The notes under the pieces: generated by a model | What the model was told of the DNA's origin: nothing | Seen by the model: only the letters and a program-made list of their open reading frames with translations | The model's database searches: none | Source of the DNA: Apostichopus japonicus | Taxonomy: Eukaryota; Echinodermata; Holothuroidea; Aspidochirotida; Stichopodidae | Length of the DNA stretch: 64,000 nucleotides | Direction: 5' to 3' | NCBI RefSeq assembly: GCF_037975245.1 | Contig: NC_092577.1 | Coordinates: 9,461,013 to 9,525,012 of the forward strand | In this document: positions 49,406 to 62,034 of the stretch, piece after piece | Layout: every line of letters begins with the position of its first letter | Position numbering within the stretch: the first letter of the stretch is position 1 | Program-made: the position numbers and the translations under genes

Positions 49406-49413
49406 TTACAGAG

Positions 49414-51861
49414 TACGTAGTATATTCGTGGGAGTTGTGTGTTAGCATTGACTTGAGTGGTTAAAGATGGATTATTTAATGGAGAGGAATCGCTGTTAAT
49501 AGTTAAAACAGTAATTATTGATCAGTGAGATAATTTGACGGTATGGTATAGAGGCATAGGCTAGGATGTGTACGAAGGCCAGGCCACACTTGGGTAGGCT
49601 ATAGGCTAGACTAGTAATACAGTTAGGCTATTTTAGAAATCTCAAACATCACCCGCGAAGAAGCAGAATTACTACTTTTAGCGAGAGGACATGCTTAGCA
49701 ATGTAACTCATAAATAATAACAAATATTAGCCTAGTTGTTGACTTATTATCAGAAAGTCCAACTTAAAGCATATCTTAACTATAAAGGAATTGAATAAAA
49801 TACAATCGAGACACTGAGTTTTCTTTGGGAATCTTAAATTAAGCAAAGAATAAAACCAGCGATTAACATTCTCGGTGAGTTGATGCCTATCCTTTTCTTC
49901 GAAACAATAACTTCATTCTAGCTAAGAAAAGGTAGCCATAGACAAACTGTAGAAGCTTTGTTATCCATTCAAAAGTCTTAAATCACACAAAAAAATTGCT
50001 CAACTCAATTTTATTCGTACATAACATAGCCTTATAGGCATTAAAATAGTCAATGTATAACATTCCACATTTAGGCTAGTAGTGTAATCACCAAACTTAC
50101 TAAATCTACCAGGTCGGATATTTGAGCCAATTTTGTGAGAAGCCCGCAGCTTTTACCGAGCAGGCTGACTGAAATAATGTTATTTAATAACTGATTATTA
50201 GTTGAATGACCTAACTTCTGCCAATATACCTGACACTTAATGTGAAAGATAGGTTTGTTAAATACAAATATAGGGCCTAGAGCTTCGAGCAACTATAAAA
50301 CAGTTTTCCAATTTAAGTTTAATAATAATAAAATGAAATAAATAGTTATTAAAAAGTAATCTTTCGTCCATGTCTTTCCAGCAGTAACTAGATCGTGGTG
50401 TTCTACTCACATCTGGTTATGTCTTAATTTTGCCCACTTTAATATAAAAACCGTAAGTCATTTCCAAGCCAACAGACTTATGGCCACATGATATTTAAAA
50501 AGTTTTTTTTTTTAATTGAAAGTGCTCCACTTCTTTTACGCTGCTGCAACGTTCGCCAGAGCCGTGGGTCTAACGTTAGTTTTAAAAGGCGCCATCCTCT
50601 CATTAAACTTGACATTAACTGATTTATCTCTCGTGTTTGTAAATCGATATTTGCCCGCTAACTGTTCACACCCTCTGAACTCCATAGTAACAGAATATAT
50701 TACATTAAGATCCAATCAACCCGATTAAACTTAAAAGTAATAATTAATGAGTATAATTAAACCCTCAAGGATATGAAGTGTTTCCAGATAACAATATTAT
50801 TTGTAAAAAAAATATAAAAAGCGGATGGTACTAATTAATTGGAAGAAAGGATAAAGTTTAGAAAGTTAAGATTATAAGCGTTAACCAATTTAGGAAAATC
50901 TACAAGCGCAAAAAAGAAGAAAACTGTTAAATTTAAAAATAAATCCACTAGAAGTTATGTCTCACTCAAACCGTAACTTAGAAATGAATTTGATAACTAA
51001 ACACATGTAGACATCATCTTTTAAACAAATCGTATTAATTGGAAATAATTATAATTAAAGCAGAATAGTAGGATTTGGATCAATAATTAAATAATTTATA
51101 TATTAAAATTTGAGTTTAAGTCAAATCAACCTTCTTTCTTGAAATTTGAATTTGATCTACATCTGCTTCTATAAATTGCATTTTAATTATAAGAAACAAC
51201 CTATTGATTTAAATATAATTCTCACAAATCTCCTTAAACTTGATAAAAACCTTCTATTAGTTGAAGTGGAAGTGTCCTCTTCATGATTCCTATTACATTA
51301 GTAACTTATATTTTCATTTAATTTACATTTTCCTTCTGAAAGTTCTAAATTAAAACACAAATAAATTTGATCAACATTTTTCTTCAAAAGATAGAATAAT
51401 CTCAATTTTTTGATTACCCATTTTTGATAAAATACTCAACCCGTCTTTGGGATTTGTTTCCTATTAATTAATAAATTAAAATACCTAGTCTCACATTCTT
51501 ATTTTATAAAACCTTACTAGCTATAAAAGTTATTATTAATAATTTAATTTTAAAACAATAAAACGAACCCTAATTCTACATTACCACTGTATTTTCCTCT
51601 AATCTAATCTAATCTAATCTAATTATTTCTGTTAATATTTGTTTCCCCTTAAAATCAATCCTTTATTTCCTTTCCATTAACTAAATTCCTTTTTAAAATA
51701 AACACAAACTTAATGTCCTAGTTTATCGCTTTACTTTCCTTTACTTTGGTTTCGTTATTTATATTATTGATAATGTCATAATAATTATTCTAATCCTAAA
51801 CAAATCCAATCTATTTATCTCTATCTACTCTATTATCAGTAACTCTATTCTTTCATTCTAG
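49414..51861. other. AT-rich intron, no gene recognised
   Basis: Mostly very AT-rich (50300-51860), with no coding frame of note. A (TAATC)n run of about five units lies at 51600-51623. The stretch ends in a pyrimidine-rich tract and the acceptor before 51862. Confidence 0.6.
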
Positions 51862-52070
51862 ATTCCTATCTCCTGTGTGTATCTAGGAGGCTGCTCTCCT
51901 AGAGTTGATGAGTCTGGTCTGAACCTTATCCTTCAGTCTGGTCTCTCTCTCTCTATCCTGAGTTCTCTCCAGAAGCTGTGGATCCAGGACATCAAGAGGA
52001 GACTAACTAATGAAGAGTTGGCGGCCATCTTGTCTTACTCCTCACAATGTACAAGCTTGAAGGAGCTGGA
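51862..52070 (+). CDS. NLR exon joining NACHT to leucine-rich repeats
   Basis: Acceptor TTTCATTCTAG, 69 codons plus two bases, donor GTAAGT at 52071. The protein starts IPISCVYLGG, continues SGLNLILQSGLSLSILSSLQ, and ends EELAAILSYS then SLKELE, the first LRR-like consensus. This layout, a linker then an LRR, is what follows NACHT in invertebrate NLRs. The exon begins in phase 0, matching the end of the NACHT exon, and ends in phase 2, matching the exon at 57153. No stop or frameshift. The LRR part would sense ligand or hold the receptor inactive, as known for the family. Confidence 0.8.
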
Positions 52071-54353
52071 GTAAGTATTCCGGTGTATATGTTAGAATCA
52101 TCATAACAGTTAAACGGAATTAATTTAATTAATAAAAGTTATCAATATTAAACAAACAATAGAGAATGTTAAGTCTGCTGTAATTTTAATGTCAAGAATT
52201 GGATTTAACTAGTTTAGTTGAATTTAATTGACTAATTAGGTCATCGCGAAATGAATTATGTAGGATGTTATCATAAATAAAACAAAATATAATGGGAATA
52301 TTTTAAGAGAGTGTTGGTAAGAGAGGGGTGGAGGGTGGGTGGGGTTGTTTGAAATGTTCTTTGTTCAGTTTATTGTTAAAATTTAACTAAGAAATAGGTT
52401 TTAGAATGAAAGGAATGTTTATTAGGATAATAATAAGAGATATATAGAAAAGGTCGTTTGAATTTAATAATTTGAATTAGTTTTAAAATGGGGTTTTTGA
52501 GTGACTTCTCAAGCTGAAACCTCCAATATTTGTTTTTTCAATTATGTTCAATCTATTTAAGTTTTTTTTCAACGAAAGAGATTGAAAATCGTTATAAATA
52601 TAAAAGAAGTAAAATGATGAAAATAAAATAACAAAAACCTTTAAATCTATACTTACAAACCCATGTGATCAGATTATAATGCTCTACTCTCTACTAAAAC
52701 TGAAATTTATACCAAACAAGCAACCAATAAAACAGCTTTAGTTGTGGCAGTTTATTAAACGCCTTGCAGAAACGGACACTGCTGGATCGTTAACATCATG
52801 TGTTTCACAGTCAGTTGATTTTTATTGAATTTGTTTGACTGTTTAGCAGGAACACAAATAACAGGGTGATGAAGTTTGTATTGGGAAGAATAATATGCGT
52901 GTCAAACAATGAGCTAAACAATAATCATAGGATGGTTAATGAAAACCGTATTGAATATTTACTTTGAGTATAACACATTGTGCGAGCTTAGTAGATAACT
53001 TTTAAAATGAAAGCTTAATAGCATCTAATCAAATTTGCGATATTAAATGTAGTTCCCGGAATCAACATCATGCAAATAGCTATTATCATTATCGCCCTCA
53101 GTTTAGGTATAAATGTTGCGCATTAATTAATATAAAAAACATGTATTTCTTGTAAGATAAATTTAAAAATAGGGTGTGAAGAAGCCGAGAATAATAATCC
53201 AATCAGTCCAATTAAAATAAAACTATGACAGCTGCACTTGATGAACGGCCATACTGTACCTTTCCATTCTTCACACAAAATATGCTAAAATAGTACTCTT
53301 CGTTAAATGTCCAGTGTTCTCTCTCGATATTGATACAAAGACTGAAACGAATTCCAAACGCTTATGTTATATACTTCTTACCGTGGTTGTTTCTCCCAAG
53401 TTTGATACTTACACCGTCACTGTATAAAACATTTGACATTATTTAGAGTTGACTTGATTGATATTTCAACCAGTCACGTGATCAGCCTCATTGTTGTGAG
53501 TGGAAAAGCCTCGTCTTTCGTCCTCGTCTTAATAGCCAGAGAAGTTTTTTAGGCTTATATTGATATGACATTTCACAGCACCATCAAGTGTTTACCCTTT
53601 CTTACAATGTTTTCTTTGAAGGGGGTGGGGGGGGTCCAAATATGACTTGCGTCCGTAGGGAGGGGTCTAAACAGGGAGAACCTTTTTATGAATAAAGTAA
53701 ACTTAAATTAATAATTGTCGATGCTGTAGCAGCGGGACAGGTTGACACAAGAACGGTTTGTTCGATAATTATAAATTATTTAAAGTTAATCAATATTTTT
53801 ATTGTATAGCATACATGTCGACATTGAGTTGATGTGTCCGCTTTGGCCCTTACTTTATATAATATATTAATGAAATATTTTAAAGCGCACCTTTCAGCCA
53901 CTCAATGAAGAGATACAGAAAATAAACGATTGTAAAGAAAAAGCTTTTACATTCAAACAAACTTTCAACAGTTCGGTAAATAAACGTTTATTATGCTAAT
54001 TAGATACGAGGTATGTAACCTATATATTTTCTCTACATTGGCCAGAGTGGTGTTTTATACATATATATGGCTGTGCAATGCAGGTATACGGTAGGATGAT
54101 ACTGAGCTAGACTTGATAATATTACTTGGATATTATGCACTATATCTGTTACCGGTTAAGCCGGATAATTTCATTTGATGCTCGCCAAGCTCAACTTGCT
54201 GTAGTAAGGAATCTTACAGACAATAGTTTTGTATATGCACAGTATTCTTCTCTTAGATTTTGCAGTGAACAACATATTAGCAGGGCTGATTCTTTTCACA
54301 GCAAACATACTGGTTTTAGTATTAAAGTCTCGGCATTTGGTTTATTTGTGACA
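52071..54353. other. NLR intron, nothing recognised
   Basis: AT-rich sequence with a G-rich patch near 53625. There is no convincing exon. Confidence 0.55.
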
Positions 54354-54361
54354 GACTGAAA

Positions 54362-55587
54362 CAGGCGCGGCGGAACGGGAAAATTAATGGGGGGGGGGGC
54401 TAATATGTGGAGACATCTAAGCGGCCACCATCGGTTGGCGCGGAGCGTACAAGAAAATTTTGGGTTTTTCAAACCCCCCATATGGCCGGAAACGGCACTT
54501 CCCGAGTGTTTTATGCTATGAATACCTAGCCCTAAAACATGGGTCTCAAGCCTGCAATTTCTCAGATTGCACGTAAAAATCTGTAAAAACATTGTAATTT
54601 GTATATTCGATGGTGTTTTAAGAGAGTAGCTATTACTCGACGTGTACTCGCAAAGACGTTTTTGAGTGTAGTAAATTACTACTTGCAATTAAATGCAATA
54701 ATTACAAGGGCGTCGGAAGCTATTTTTGATTGGCACGGCGGTTCAGAGTGTGGCCAACTATCATAATTATCGGGGGGACGTTTGGTAGGTCAAACTACGC
54801 TACGCGCCACCATGGTTGGCGCGTAGCGTAATGGAGAAAATTTTGAAAATATGCCTCCCAGGTTGCAGGAAATGGCACTTCCCGAGCTTGAAAAAAAGAT
54901 CTCTGCCATGCCAGAGTAGTCACATTTAGCCTACTTACCGTCATCATTATTGAAAATTATTGAAACATATACCTCCGAGATTTTTTTTCCCATTTTTTGG
55001 TCCTACTTTTTTTTTTTGCGTCGTGAATATTTGCCCGTACCGGCTCCGACGGCCCTGAATTAAATAAATGTCATAAGAAAACACAGAAAACATTTCATTA
55101 TGTCAACAAATGGGTAATTCCAAAACCATGTGCAGTTGCCAACAAATTTCTATGACCTAGCACTGTCATCATGTCATGAATGCATGTACCCTATACAGTA
55201 CAGGTGAAATGCTAATATTGTGTTTTTGTTCGTTTTATAATTGATTGCGTTTAAACATAAAGCCATGTTCCACGCCTTGCGTGTACTCGTAGTGTAAACG
55301 CAAATGTTGATGAGTGTAGCGTTTAGCTTATTACCCTCTTATTTAAAACACTAATATTCGATGAGGCATGATACAGACAATCAATTATCATATTTAATTA
55401 TTACACCTATATAGCATACGTGTGCATCGGACAGATCGACAAGTTTGCATTAAAAATGGGCAGATGCACGTTTCGGAGCCTTGGTAAATATTGGGGGGCT
55501 TATCATGCATTTGCCCCCTCAACTTTTTCATTGGGGGGCTGAGCCCCCCCCCCCAAGCCCCCCCCCCTCCCGGTTCCGCCGCCACTG
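54362..55587 (-). mobile_element. hAT-like composite, TSD GACTGAAA
   Basis: CAGGCGCGGCGGAAC on the left and GGTTCCGCCGCCACTG on the right, with GACTGAAA exact on both sides (54354-54361 and 55588-55595). Its two end regions match those of the 48318 composite, but the middle differs: the AGTAAGGG MITE is absent and another MITE (54705-55057) is present. One core module (about 54415) has lost several bases. Confidence 0.92.
54705..55057. mobile_element. nested MITE, TIR CAAGGGCGTCGGAAGC, TSD AATTA
   Basis: The left end CAAGGGCGTCGGAAGC and right end GGCTCCGACGGCCCTG are inverse with small differences. AATTA flanks both sides. A core module (about 54790-54885, GCGTAGCG variant) lies inside, although the TIRs differ from those of the host. 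Confidence 0.72.
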
Positions 55588-55595
55588 GACTGAAA

Positions 55596-57152
55596 AACAG
55601 CTTAGCTTGATCAGTCGCCATATTGTAAAGAGAGGGTGATATTATAAAGAATTTCTTCTTTAACAACATTTATGTATTTTACCAAACTCTTAGCAATCAT
55701 AACAATCATAATGAATAATAATTTGCTACCACAAAGGTTTCAAGGTTTCACACCCTCCCCCTCCCCCTACCAGCAGCCCGGTTAATTCATATCGGCCCCA
55801 TGCCAGATCTGTGTGTGGTTGATCTTTAATATTTTTTTGCCAGAAAATATTGAAAATGTTAATAATATGACCAAAACAAATTCGGATTGCTGAAAAAGAG
55901 GTAAAACGATTGTTGTAAAATCCCCACATGTCAAACCACAATCCATCTATTTTTGGCTTATTTACTTGTAGGTTAAGTCACCGGTTTAAAGACACTTAGT
56001 GTAGACTTCACTGAAAATGTTTGCGATGATACCGTCCATTTACCTTGTCAGGGGCGACATAGCCGTGAAAGAGGGTTGGGTGGGGCAAGGGTGGGGATTG
56101 ATCGGGCACATGTTTGCCACTATCCTGATAACCCTGGAAAGTGGCCTCCGTTTTTTAATGGAAATTATCAGTTCCCAACTTTGTAATTAAAAATGCTCTC
56201 TTCTTGTTGTGTTTTTGTAACAATTGCATTCATGTCTAAAACATTGCTATGAAAAATAATAATGATAACACATGCAGTTCACAAGTACCGGTATAAAGAA
56301 ACTGTTTGTTGAAAACATTCAAATATTGAAATTTGTGGAGGGGAACGCACAGAGAATTCATTTTGAGAAGTTTAACATAATTTCAGAGTCTAGTGGTTTC
56401 TTGCGTAAAATCAAAGTCACATGTTCCACTGCCCCTCAGTGTTTGTGCTTCCATTAAACATTTTTTTTTTTTTGGCGAATCAACTAAGATCACGTTGGTG
56501 TGGTTCTTAATAAAGTATGACCAGGAAGTTGTAGCAACTCCTTGGTATGACGGAAGTCTGATATTTGGGACACATGCAGCTCTTCATTGAGAACATCGTT
56601 GAACAGGAAGATTCGATTGTGTAATGGTTAAAGGAAATTCTTATCAACTCCACAAAAAAAGTCATAAGTTTGTACAATTTGATTTAGATCAATGACAATA
56701 ACGCAATGCGAGCAATGTGATAACATTATTGAAGGGTGATAATGAATAAATACTTAAATTATAAGGAATCTTGGAATATCTGCCTTGTTCATGTAATTGC
56801 AACATTTTGTGTTTACTTTTGTACTGAATTGTATTACGCGTCGGTACTTTCTTGCCGTACAAGCAAAGCGCCGTCAGTAGGAATGGGTGGCTTCAGTATA
56901 TGTCGCATGACGACATTCTCCCTACTTCAATTATATGATCCATTCTAATTTATTTTTCGTGGGATCGTTGAAACACAAGACTTGAGATTATTATTACTTC
57001 TGATCAGAATGATCAATCAGATGTGATTTATTTCCTTGTTATTTGTTGTTTACTTTGTTTATCTTCATTGATTTGATAATAAACCTGACTAGGTGGACAG
57101 TCCTAGTCGTCTTCTACATCTCACACGATGATTACTCTACCTCTCTCCATAG
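55596..57152. other. NLR intron, nothing recognised
   Basis: No exon or clear repeat. At 56049 CAGGGGCGACATAGCC resembles a hAT end, but I found no partner. It ends in the acceptor CTCTCTCCATAG. Confidence 0.5.
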
Positions 57153-57229
57153 GTTTTGGTATTACAAGCTGCCAGACACTATTCCGGTTGGATCCATTCC
57201 ATCATCCTTGAAGTCAAGAAACGTGAAAG
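57153..57229 (+). CDS. short NLR LRR-type exon
   Basis: Acceptor CTCTCTCCATAG, then one base, 25 codons and one base, then a weak donor GTATTG. The first base completes the GAG codon left by the exon ending at 52070, so SLKELE continues as FWYYKLPDTIPVGSIPSSLK. That is a natural LRR continuation, with IP..SIPSSL spacing. The frame runs into a stop 22 bases past the donor, so either splicing occurs here or this is the C-terminus, GIVTMTS. The exon ends in phase 1. Confidence 0.6.
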
Positions 57230-59205
57230 GTATTGTCACAATGACGTCATAATGGACACATTTCAAATTTCTTACATTTATTTAAAGGCTTTACCAACCA
57301 GTCAACTTTGTGAATTGCTTTTGACATGTAGAGTGTTGTTGATTCACATACAAGAGAGTAATTAATAGATCAGCAACACATGATTGCCATTTTAAATGAA
57401 TTCGAAACCCAGTCATGTGATAGTAAACAACAAATCGAATAATAGAAATGTAACCACACTTAATATTGCTAAGCTTAGTTGATTTAAGAGATAAGTCATA
57501 TTCCTAACATTTCGCTCTTTCGAGATCACTTCCCTAAAATATATTTTAGGAGTAGCAATCTAATCAACTGATGCATTTAAATCTCTTTCCGAAAAATAGT
57601 GGTATCGTACACTTTGTACAACTTAATTACACTGCGATAATTATTGTGTAAGATTTTGAAGTAATGTTGTGCCCATCGGAGTCTGAAAACCCCTAACCCA
57701 CCCCCCACTCTCCCCAACCAACACACACATTTAAGCAAATACACACCTTTGCTTAAAGCCATTCTTTTAATCTGAATTACAGAATAACGACACAAAATGT
57801 AACTTCAGTTATTTTGCAAGTTCGGCAAACGAAGTTTTTGTTTCTCTGAAAACTAAAATCCATGCATAAAAAATACAAAAATAATAGTATAAATAAAAGT
57901 GGATAATGATATGAGGGAAAGCAATTAGAATTATATGTGAATTTAAAACAATAATTTATTTATTTGTACACTTATAGAGGAGCACGGAGGTATACAATGG
58001 TGTGTCGTAAAGTTAAGAGTGAACGTCTAGTGAGACTAATATGATACTGAAAGAGTTCTTTGCGTACACTAACGCTGTACTTGGAAACAGGAAAATATAA
58101 TTTAACTATTATCATTCGAGAACGCGACCCCATAGGTAAACAAACAGTGGTATGGGTGTACACTTAAAAAGTAAGAGTTATAATACAAAAACGAAGAAAG
58201 GAAAACAGAATCGGTTTGTTTGTTACTCCCTTACGTCCATATTTCCCCAACTTTGGATAATAAAATGTTTTTAGCCTCGGAAGAAGATCCTGCTAGGATC
58301 GAAACGTCAGGCCAACTTACTTTCACACGTAAATAAAATGCAGCAGATTCCTGATGCTCGGCCCCACCCCTTCAACATTTTAATCCGCTGAAAATTGAGC
58401 ACTTCTCATAAATATATTTCAGTGTTTCACAATTACTTCAATATAACTGCAAAACGCTGCTGCGTAAGTACAACGGATCCCCACCAGCCTGCTTGGAATA
58501 CATTCTAGAGAAATATAACTTACTTATAACATGTGGTTTCCGAGGGGCTTCCCCTCGTGGAACCAACCAGTGCTTCAAATATTTTCCAGAGAAATTAAAA
58601 AATAATTCCTCTATCTTATGTACACGTACTTGTTGTGATTGGACTCGCTTTAAGAGAACAAGAAATATTAGAAATGCTGTTTTTTTCACTGGCGTTAGCC
58701 CCTCGACCCGCTTCCGGGCTCTGAGAAACGTTCTGTATAAAGTTGAGGTTAAGCTTCTTCCTGACAACTATTTCTCAAAATTCTGCAGCTTCTGGGGATT
58801 TCACATCAAAAACAAATATGTAACTTACATATTTTAATCTGTAAATCTGCAAAGAGAAATGCATAAAAAAGGCTTAATTTTGGATCTGATAAGTATTAGT
58901 TACATTTTCAAGCTATTGTAACCGAACTTGTATTGAAACTTTGAAGGCTATTCCTTAAGCTGTACTAACTGTTTAATTTAAGTAATGTTTCAATTATTTG
59001 CCGGGAAATCCCCGTTATCCTCCTAAATTGTTTACTATGACGTAAGCAATTGTGGCCTTTCGGTCGCCAGAAGACTGGTGACCGCAACTCTGAGGCAGTG
59101 TACTCTAAAGTAGAACATTCTCGTGCGCGTAAACTTAAGCCATTGTTCAGGCTAGTATAAAGGAACTGATGGTACCTGCAGCGTGGGACTCTTTGACAAA
59201 ATCTC
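57230..59205. other. intron or downstream sequence, little recognised
   Basis: Open frames on both strands at 58438-58837 overlap and carry no motif. A hairpin with a GAAAC follow-up lies at 58279-58305. Otherwise nothing. Confidence 0.4.
58277..58310 (+). ncRNA. small hairpin resembling a degenerate hammerhead core
   Basis: GATCC-TGCTA-GGATC is followed directly by GAAAC and preceded by CGGAAGAA. In hammerhead ribozymes CUGAUGA, stem II and GAAA come in that order. Here the first box differs at two positions, so self-cleavage is doubtful. Similar GATCGAAACGTC strings occur near retroelement ends in animals, so it may be a retroelement scrap. Confidence 0.2.
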
Positions 59206-59213
59206 TTAAGACC

Positions 59214-59994
59214 CAGTGGCGGCGGAACCGAGGGGGGGGGGCTTGGGTGGGGGGCTCAGCCCCCAATGAAAAAGTTGAGGGGCAAATGCATGATAAGCCC
59301 CCCCCCCCGATATTTACCAAGGCTCCGAAACGTGCATCTGCCAATTTTTCAATGCATACTTGTCGATCTGTCCGATGCCCACGTATACTATATAGGTGTA
59401 ATAATTTTAGTAAATGCTGGGGGACCCTCGGCCAGTCCCTTGGCTATAGACCACATTGTCACCTCAACCGCGTCTTCACGCCCCGTGAAAAGTGGAAGCA
59501 GTGAGTTTGAATACCGGTAAGCGCAACACAACTTCGTCTTAGGACAATGACTTGCCTCATTTCAGCCAGTTCTCTTCTAATGGTAGCACATTTCCCATGG
59601 ATATATCCTTCAGGGACATTTCCTTCTAATTGGAGATGAATCTTTGTAGGGTATATCCTTCTAAAGTGCCCTTAAGTGTGATAACTGGGTGCTCATTTCG
59701 TTTGTGCATAGTAATTGCAAGTAGTAATTTACTACACTCAAAAACGTTTTTGCGAGTACAATATACGAGTAATCTACTCTCTTAAAACACCATCTGAGAA
59801 ATTTGCAGGCTTAAGACCCATATTTTAGGGCTAGCTATTCGCAGCATAAGACACTCGGGAAGTGCCGTTTCCGGCCATCTGGGGGTTTGAAAAACCCAAA
59901 ATTTTCTTTTACGCTAGGCGCCAACCGATGGTGGCGCTCCGCTTAGATAGTCTCCACACACTCCCCCAATAATTTTCCCGTTCCGCCGCGCCTG
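59214..59994 (+). mobile_element. hAT-like composite, shortened
   Basis: CAGTGGCGGCGGAACC on the left and GTTCCGCCGCGCCTG on the right, as in the 35633 group. The flanks TTAAGACC and CCAAGACG share only AAGAC in register, so the TSD is decayed or the ends come from different insertions. The middle (59575-59710) differs from the other copies and lacks the AGTAAGGG MITE. One minus-strand core module (about 59850-59955). Confidence 0.75.
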
Positions 59995-60002
59995 CCAAGA
60001 CG

Positions 60003-60470
60003 TCTACGTACGGTACATTAGCATATCATTTACTATTATCAAAGTGGGTCGGTTTCTATTACCACGGCACCGTGTATAACTGTTCATAGATATTGTAAGC
60101 GCTAAGAATATTATTGACTACATTTGTGAGTTGTATAAATTGTTAGCAAATTGCGCTATTGCACTGAGGAGATTACGCCCAGTTATTTAGGAGCAACGTT
60201 ATTTACCGACTGTTATCATTTTACGTTATTTAGTAGCGCTCTGAACTGCGTGACAATGTGTGTACTTTAGTAGAGATCAGTGTTCTGCTGTGCTTGGATA
60301 TATTTCAGTTAGTCCGTAAGTAGGAACATAAGTGAATAGCCTAGGTCAGCTATTAGAAAGATACATTACTGCCATTTAGTCCATCGATTGGTTCTTAGTA
60401 TATTTACATCGGTAAACGGCATTGCAGACACCGTTAAGTTAAATCTGTAGCTTTGAATCCGTTTTCAAAT
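60003..60470. other. nothing recognised
   Basis: Unique-looking sequence between a MITE and a minisatellite. Confidence 0.5.
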
Positions 60471-60474
60471 TTAG

Positions 60475-61390
60475 ACGCTGCGTTTGGCGTTCCGTTTATC
60501 GCCGCGTTATATGTTGCGCTATACGCTGCGTTGGGCGTCGCGTTGGCCGTTGCGTTTGGCGTTGCGTTTAGCGCCGCGTTATACGTTACGTTCTGCGCTG
60601 CGTTGGGCGCTGCGTTGTACGCAAGGGCGGCGGAACCGGGGGGCACAGGGGTCACGTGCCCCCCACTTTTCCTCAGGTTAAAAATGTGCCCTTTTTCTAC
60701 ATAAAAATTGAGGTGTCTCAAGTTAGCAAGAGGCCAGTGAACCAGAATGAACACTCGGGAAGGGCCGTTTCCGGCCATCTGGGAGGGTTTGTAAAACCAA
60801 AAATTTTCTTGTACGCTCCGCGCCAACCAATGGTGGCGCTCCGCTCAGATAGTCGTGCATAAAACTTTGCAAATCCTGGCTACGCCCCTGACTTTTAGTG
60901 AATTTCTGTGGGTCAAACTCAAAGCTATTTCGAATGGAAAAAAATTGTTAAGATATTAACGAGAAATAAACTCTAATTCGGAAGATTCCTACATTAGCAA
61001 CTAGCATGATTTCACCTCATTTTGTCTCAAAAGAAAACTTGTTCCTTGTTTCCCAATTTGCACATTGGATATTGCAGTGCTAGTATGCATATTTTCCTTG
61101 AGGGGGGGGGGGGGGGGGACGTTGATGGAGTGATGTGTATACGCAAATAAGATTATACAATAAGAGTTATAAAGGGTACTAAATATAAGGCTGAATCAGT
61201 CCAATCGAATTTCTGCAAAGTGCCCTTTGATATCGGTGCCCCCCCCCCCCCCCCAAATTGAAAGTGTTTCCGCCGCCCTTGGTTGTACGTTGCGTTAAAC
61301 GCTGTGTGTGGCGCCGCATTGGACGTTTCGTTGGGCGTTGCCTTTAGTGCTGTGCTCTACGCTGCGTTTAGACGCCGCGTTGAGGAATTG
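60475..61390. repeat. GC-rich minisatellite GCGTTGGGCGTC, interrupted
   Basis: Twelve-base degenerate units of the form GCGTTGGGCGTC / GCGTTACGCTGC occupy 60475-60621, and continue at 61282-61385 after a 660-bp element. The Ala/Val/Leu-rich and Asn/Ala/Thr-rich open frames on the two strands are repeat translations. Confidence 0.85.
60622..61281 (-). mobile_element. hAT-like element, TIR CAAGGGCGGCGGAA, TSD GTTGTACG
   Basis: CAAGGGCGGCGGAACC and GTTTCCGCCGCCCTTG are inverse ends, with exact GTTGTACG flanks (60614-60621 and 61282-61289). It holds one core module (about 60755-60855). Same family as 13087-14875 but without the 303-bp array; homologous stretches include ATCAACGTCC next to a C-run in opposite orientation. 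Confidence 0.93.
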
Positions 61391-62026
61391 CGGTAACAGT
61401 GACGTTCAGAGTAATCAAGGATAAGTGTAAGAACATTTAATGAACCTAGTAAGGAGACGGAAGTCTGAATAAACGATACCACTGTGCCACGAGCACTTTA
61501 GCATCTTCTCCATTGTCATCCTTTTGTCGAGACTCTCTTTCGCCAACCCCATCATTAAAGACTGCCCCACCAGACAAGGAAGTGACGCTACACTATCAAT
61601 ATACATACTGTTTATCGATTCGATACAGTTACATATCGGTATTATATATTCTTGATGAGGTAACGATGTATACTTTACTCCATATAACGTGTAGTATCTG
61701 TCGCAGTTTGAACTTAACATTTTCTTTGAATTTCGCTGAGATGCTAAAATGTCCTAAAAAGATTCAATATGTTTGAGTAAGGCAGCTTACTGTGTTTCTA
61801 AGAGTATCCATTGACCTTGCAAGTAGTAGTTAAGAGAGTAATTCAGAGTAGATATAATTCAATTAGTCTTCTTCATCGGTCAACGAGTAAATTCCAAAAA
61901 AAATATCAATTATGTTTTTTTTATCGAATGTTCAATGTTCTTACTCATTAAATAAATATGATGCTCAAGAGAAAGTATCCATCCTTCGCTTAAACGACCA
62001 TGAATGCACCTATGCTGCAGGCTATG
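61391..62026. other. nothing recognised
   Basis: Overlapping frames on both strands at 61415-61776 have no motif. Confidence 0.45.
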
Positions 62027-62034
62027 GTAGTCTA

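Larger units (their letters stand above)
3361..51861 (+). other. inferred giant NLR intron of about 48.5 kb
   Basis: It starts with donor GTAAGTATG and ends with acceptor TTTCATTCTAG. The NACHT exon ends on a codon boundary and the LRR-region exon starts on one, and their sequences meet as IASRFN then IPISCVYLGG, a natural continuation for invertebrate NLRs. I found no convincing NLR exon between them. Almost all recognisable content is transposons and simple repeats. The alternative is two separate NLR genes, or an unseen exon inside the gap. RNA evidence would settle it. Confidence 0.6.

Noticed and set aside
56049-56100. hAT-like end CAGGGGCGACATAGCC
   Set aside because: No inverse partner or duplication was found.
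60434-60826. Open frames rich in Ala/Val/Leu or Asn/Ala/Thr repeats
   Set aside because: They translate a 12-bp minisatellite running into a MITE.
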